Virus record (IMG/VR): IMGVR_UViG_3300041999_000047
Location: 1-21,759 of that record
Direction: 5' to 3' (one strand)
Length of the DNA: 21,759 bases
Origin: a virus
The notes below the pieces were generated by a model, which saw nothing but the letters and a program-made list of their open reading frames with translations, was not told the DNA's origin and did no database searches. Of the stretch, positions 20,121 through 21,759 are shown piece after piece; within the stretch, counting starts at the first letter, position 1; every line of letters begins with the position of its first letter. A program made the translations under genes and the position numbers.

Positions 20121-21184
20121 CCCGGACACCGTTCTACCGCGATGACACGCTGACACTGTGGCAGGGTGACGCGCTGGAGGTCATGACCTCGCTGGACTCC
20201 GGATCTGTGAACAGCGTAGTGACCTCGCCGCCTTACTACGGGCTGCGCGACTACGGGAACCCCAGCCAGTACGGGCTGGAGGACACGCCCGCGCAGTACG
20301 TCGAAACCATGCGGGCACTGTTCAGCGAGACACGCCGCGTCCTGGCCGATGACGGGACACTGTGGCTGAACCTGGGCGACAGCTACAGCGCCAGGTCATC
20401 CAATAATGGCGGATACAGCAATAAATCCAAGCTTGCCGGGTACACGTCGCCGGACACCAAGGGGCGCATATCCAATGACAGGCATACGGCCAGGAAGCTG
20501 GCACCGGACGTAGCCGCTAAAAACCTGCTGGGCATCCCCTGGCGCGTGGCGTTCGCGCTCCAGGATGACGGCTGGATTCTGCGAAACGCCATCATCTGGC
20601 ACAAACCCAACGCCATGCCCGAATCCGTCACAGACAGGCTATCCACCAGGTACGAACACCTGTTTCTGTTCAGCAAGAAACCGCGCTACTGGTTTGACCT
20701 GGACCCCATCCGCGAACCCCTGGCCTATCCTGACGCCGCGGACGGCACGCGCGTATTCGGCGGCGTCAACAAAGCCGCGGAGCTACAGACAGGATCATCC
20801 GCGAGGCGGACCGGCAACAACGTCTACGGCGGGAAAGGACACGGGCATATCCATCCGCAAACTGGCAAGGATGCAGACCCAGCGCATTCACAGACTCATC
20901 CGGACGGCAAAAACCCGGGTGACGTCTGGACCATCACCACCCAGCCATTCCCCGGCGCGCACTTCGCGGTCATGCCGCGCGAACTCGCCAGGCGCGCCAT
21001 CGTGTCCGGCTGCAAACCCGGCGGCACGGTCCTGGACCCGTTCAGCGGTTCCGGGACCACCGGCCTGGCGGCGCAGAACACCGGAAGGCGCTATGTCGGG
21101 ATAGACCTGTCCGCGGACTACCTGCGGATGTCCCTGGAAACCCGGCTGCACCAGCAGCCCCTGGACCTGGAGGGCACGGCATGA
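20117..21184 (+). CDS. DNA methyltransferase, N4-cytosine/N6-adenine class
   Basis: A 355-residue enzyme. Motif IV TSPPYYGLRDYG comes first (Thr36-Tyr40) and motif I FxGxG comes late (DPFSGSGTTG, 307-316), the beta-class order. Between them are AKNLLGIPWRVAFALQDDGW and IIWHKPNAMPESVTDRLSTRYEHLF (quoted in part), the usual core of phage and restriction-associated amino-methyltransferases. It would methylate an exocyclic amino group, adenine N6 or cytosine N4; TSPPY does not decide which. With the split C5 enzyme it forms a two-modification defence against host restriction. Its last 17 bases equal those of the split methyltransferase gene. Confidence 0.9.
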   Translation: MTRTPFYRDDTLTLWQGDALEVMTSLDSGSVNSVVTSPPYYGLRDYGNPSQYGLEDTPAQYVETMRALFSETRRVLADDGTLWLNLGDSYSARSSNNGGYSNKSKLAGYTSPDTKGRISNDRHTARKLAPDVAAKNLLGIPWRVAFALQDDGWILRNAIIWHKPNAMPESVTDRLSTRYEHLFLFSKKPRYWFDLDPIREPLAYPDAADGTRVFGGVNKAAELQTGSSARRTGNNVYGGKGHGHIHPQTGKDADPAHSQTHPDGKNPGDVWTITTQPFPGAHFAVMPRELARRAIVSGCKPGGTVLDPFSGSGTTGLAAQNTGRRYVGIDLSADYLRMSLETRLHQQPLDLEGTA

Positions 21185-21219
21185 GCCGCAAACCCATGGA
21201 CGGCGGACGCGATGCCTGA
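21181..21219 (+). CDS. Possible 12-codon coupling ORF
   Basis: ATG 21181 overlaps the methyltransferase stop (ATGA) and the frame ends at TGA 21217-21219 after MSRKPMDGGRDA. The next gene starts at 21212, inside it. It is too short to judge as protein. It may serve to carry ribosomes to the next start, which lacks a strong ribosome binding site. Confidence 0.25.
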   Translation: MSRKPMDGGRDA

Positions 21220-21759
21220 CTGGTCGGCGGAATACACGGAGGAACAGGCCCGGATCCTCGCCGCGCACATCACCCGCACCCAGGGCCGCCTGGACGCCCT
21301 CGCGGACCGCTACGCGACACTGCGCGCCCTGCTGGTCACCGGACGCACCGCCCGCGCAGAGGTCCCCACCGTCCGGCCACGGCCAGGCCCGGCGTCCCCG
21401 CTGCGCCTGGACATCCTGGACGCGCTGGGCGACATCGACCGCTACCTGGCCGAGCTGCTGCCGCTGATCCGCGGCGCGCTGCGCCTGGGCCAAGGCGCGG
21501 GCGTGTGGGCGCAGGGCACAGACCGGGCCGTCAGGAACCGGGCCGCGCTGGCGTTCATCGCCAACGCCCTGGCCCGTGTCTACGCGGAGGACCCCGTCCT
21601 GGGGGACGACGTCGCCCGCGGGGCCTGGCACCTGGAACGCCGCACCGGCTGGATGCTGGGCGAAACCTCGCGGCCGTTCGCGCTGGCCGAACCCTGCCCC
21701 GACTGCGGCATCCCCGCCCTATGGGTGGTCCCGGACAAAATGGTCATCCGCTGCGGGAA
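21212..21759 (+). CDS. Hypothetical protein with C-terminal zinc-finger-like knuckle (partial)
   Basis: The frame opens at ATG 21212 (MPDWSAEYTEEQARILAAHI) and runs off the window after 182 codons. It is helical and Ala/Leu/Arg-rich: a first helix to residue 45, a Pro/Arg linker (VPTVRPRPGPASP), a second helical bundle (LDILDALGDIDRYLAELLPL...). Near the edge it has CPDCG and, 14 residues on, another CG, probably the second half of a zinc knuckle (CxxC...C). This design is common in actinophage DNA-metabolism operons and is usually annotated as hypothetical. The start is supported by position after the methyltransferase. Confidence 0.7.
   Translation, partial: MPDWSAEYTEEQARILAAHITRTQGRLDALADRYATLRALLVTGRTARAEVPTVRPRPGPASPLRLDILDALGDIDRYLAELLPLIRGALRLGQGAGVWAQGTDRAVRNRAALAFIANALARVYAEDPVLGDDVARGAWHLERRTGWMLGETSRPFALAEPCPDCGIPALWVVPDKMVIRCG

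Noticed and set aside
1-21759. CRISPR arrays, insertion sequences, tRNA genes and integrase/attachment core.
   Set aside because: No spaced repeats of CRISPR type, no transposase or terminal repeats, no cloverleaf and no recombinase motifs were found on either strand by eye.

Overview
The window is about 21.8 kb of a high-GC genome packed with short, same-strand, overlapping genes (many ATGA or TGATG start/stop overlaps). It reads as part of a tailed siphovirus of an actinobacterium: a tape measure gene follows a frameshifted tail assembly chaperone pair, then minor tail genes, a lysis cassette, a leftward regulatory/partition operon, and rightward recombination and DNA-modification genes. 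A ParA/ParB pair, an HTH repressor and the lack of any integrase in view suggest a temperate phage whose prophage may be kept as a plasmid. The host genus cannot be fixed from sequence alone; an Arthrobacter-like host is a guess.

Layout. 1-8126 (+): tail assembly chaperones with a canonical -1 slippery site, tape measure protein, Dit-like and Gp37-like minor tail proteins, a fibre-like protein and a receptor-binding-type protein carrying an SGNH hydrolase. 8128-10306 (+): membrane proteins, an amidase endolysin with an internal ribosome binding site at its domain boundary, and three small holin-like membrane proteins, closed by a strong bidirectional terminator at 10318-10354. 10438-12345 (-): a tightly coupled operon of small regulatory or unknown proteins, including an AlpA/MerR-like HTH protein, a zinc-ribbon protein, a protein with an Lsr2-type DNA-binding tail and another HTH protein. 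12539-13488 (-): parB and parA. 13489-13640: a dense control region with a repressor-type operator, 8-bp phased repeats (candidate centromere), DnaA-box-like sequences and a rightward promoter with its own dyad. 13677-14516 (+): two small proteins of unknown function. 14517-15250: no credible gene but many hairpins and an 11-bp triple repeat. 15251-15733 (-): the likely immunity repressor, divergent from a Cro-like gene at 15948 (+). 15948-21759 (+): YqaJ-type exonuclease, RecT, a C5 cytosine methyltransferase split into two overlapping genes, a one-helix membrane peptide, RusA resolvase, an N4/N6 methyltransferase and a partial zinc-finger-like protein.

How it fits together. A 17-bp dyad (GTCTA-N7-TAGAC) occurs perfectly three times: before parA, before the repressor and before the Cro-like gene. 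This suggests that one repressor controls immunity, early lytic genes and plasmid partition. A second 18-bp dyad (TACACG-N6-CGTGTA) lies in the promoter regions of the leftward HTH operon and of the rightward gene at 13677. The exonuclease/RecT/RusA set would do phage recombination, and the two methyltransferases would guard phage DNA from restriction. The most unusual locus is the split cytosine methyltransferase, where about 281 bp appears to code for conserved protein segments in two frames at once.
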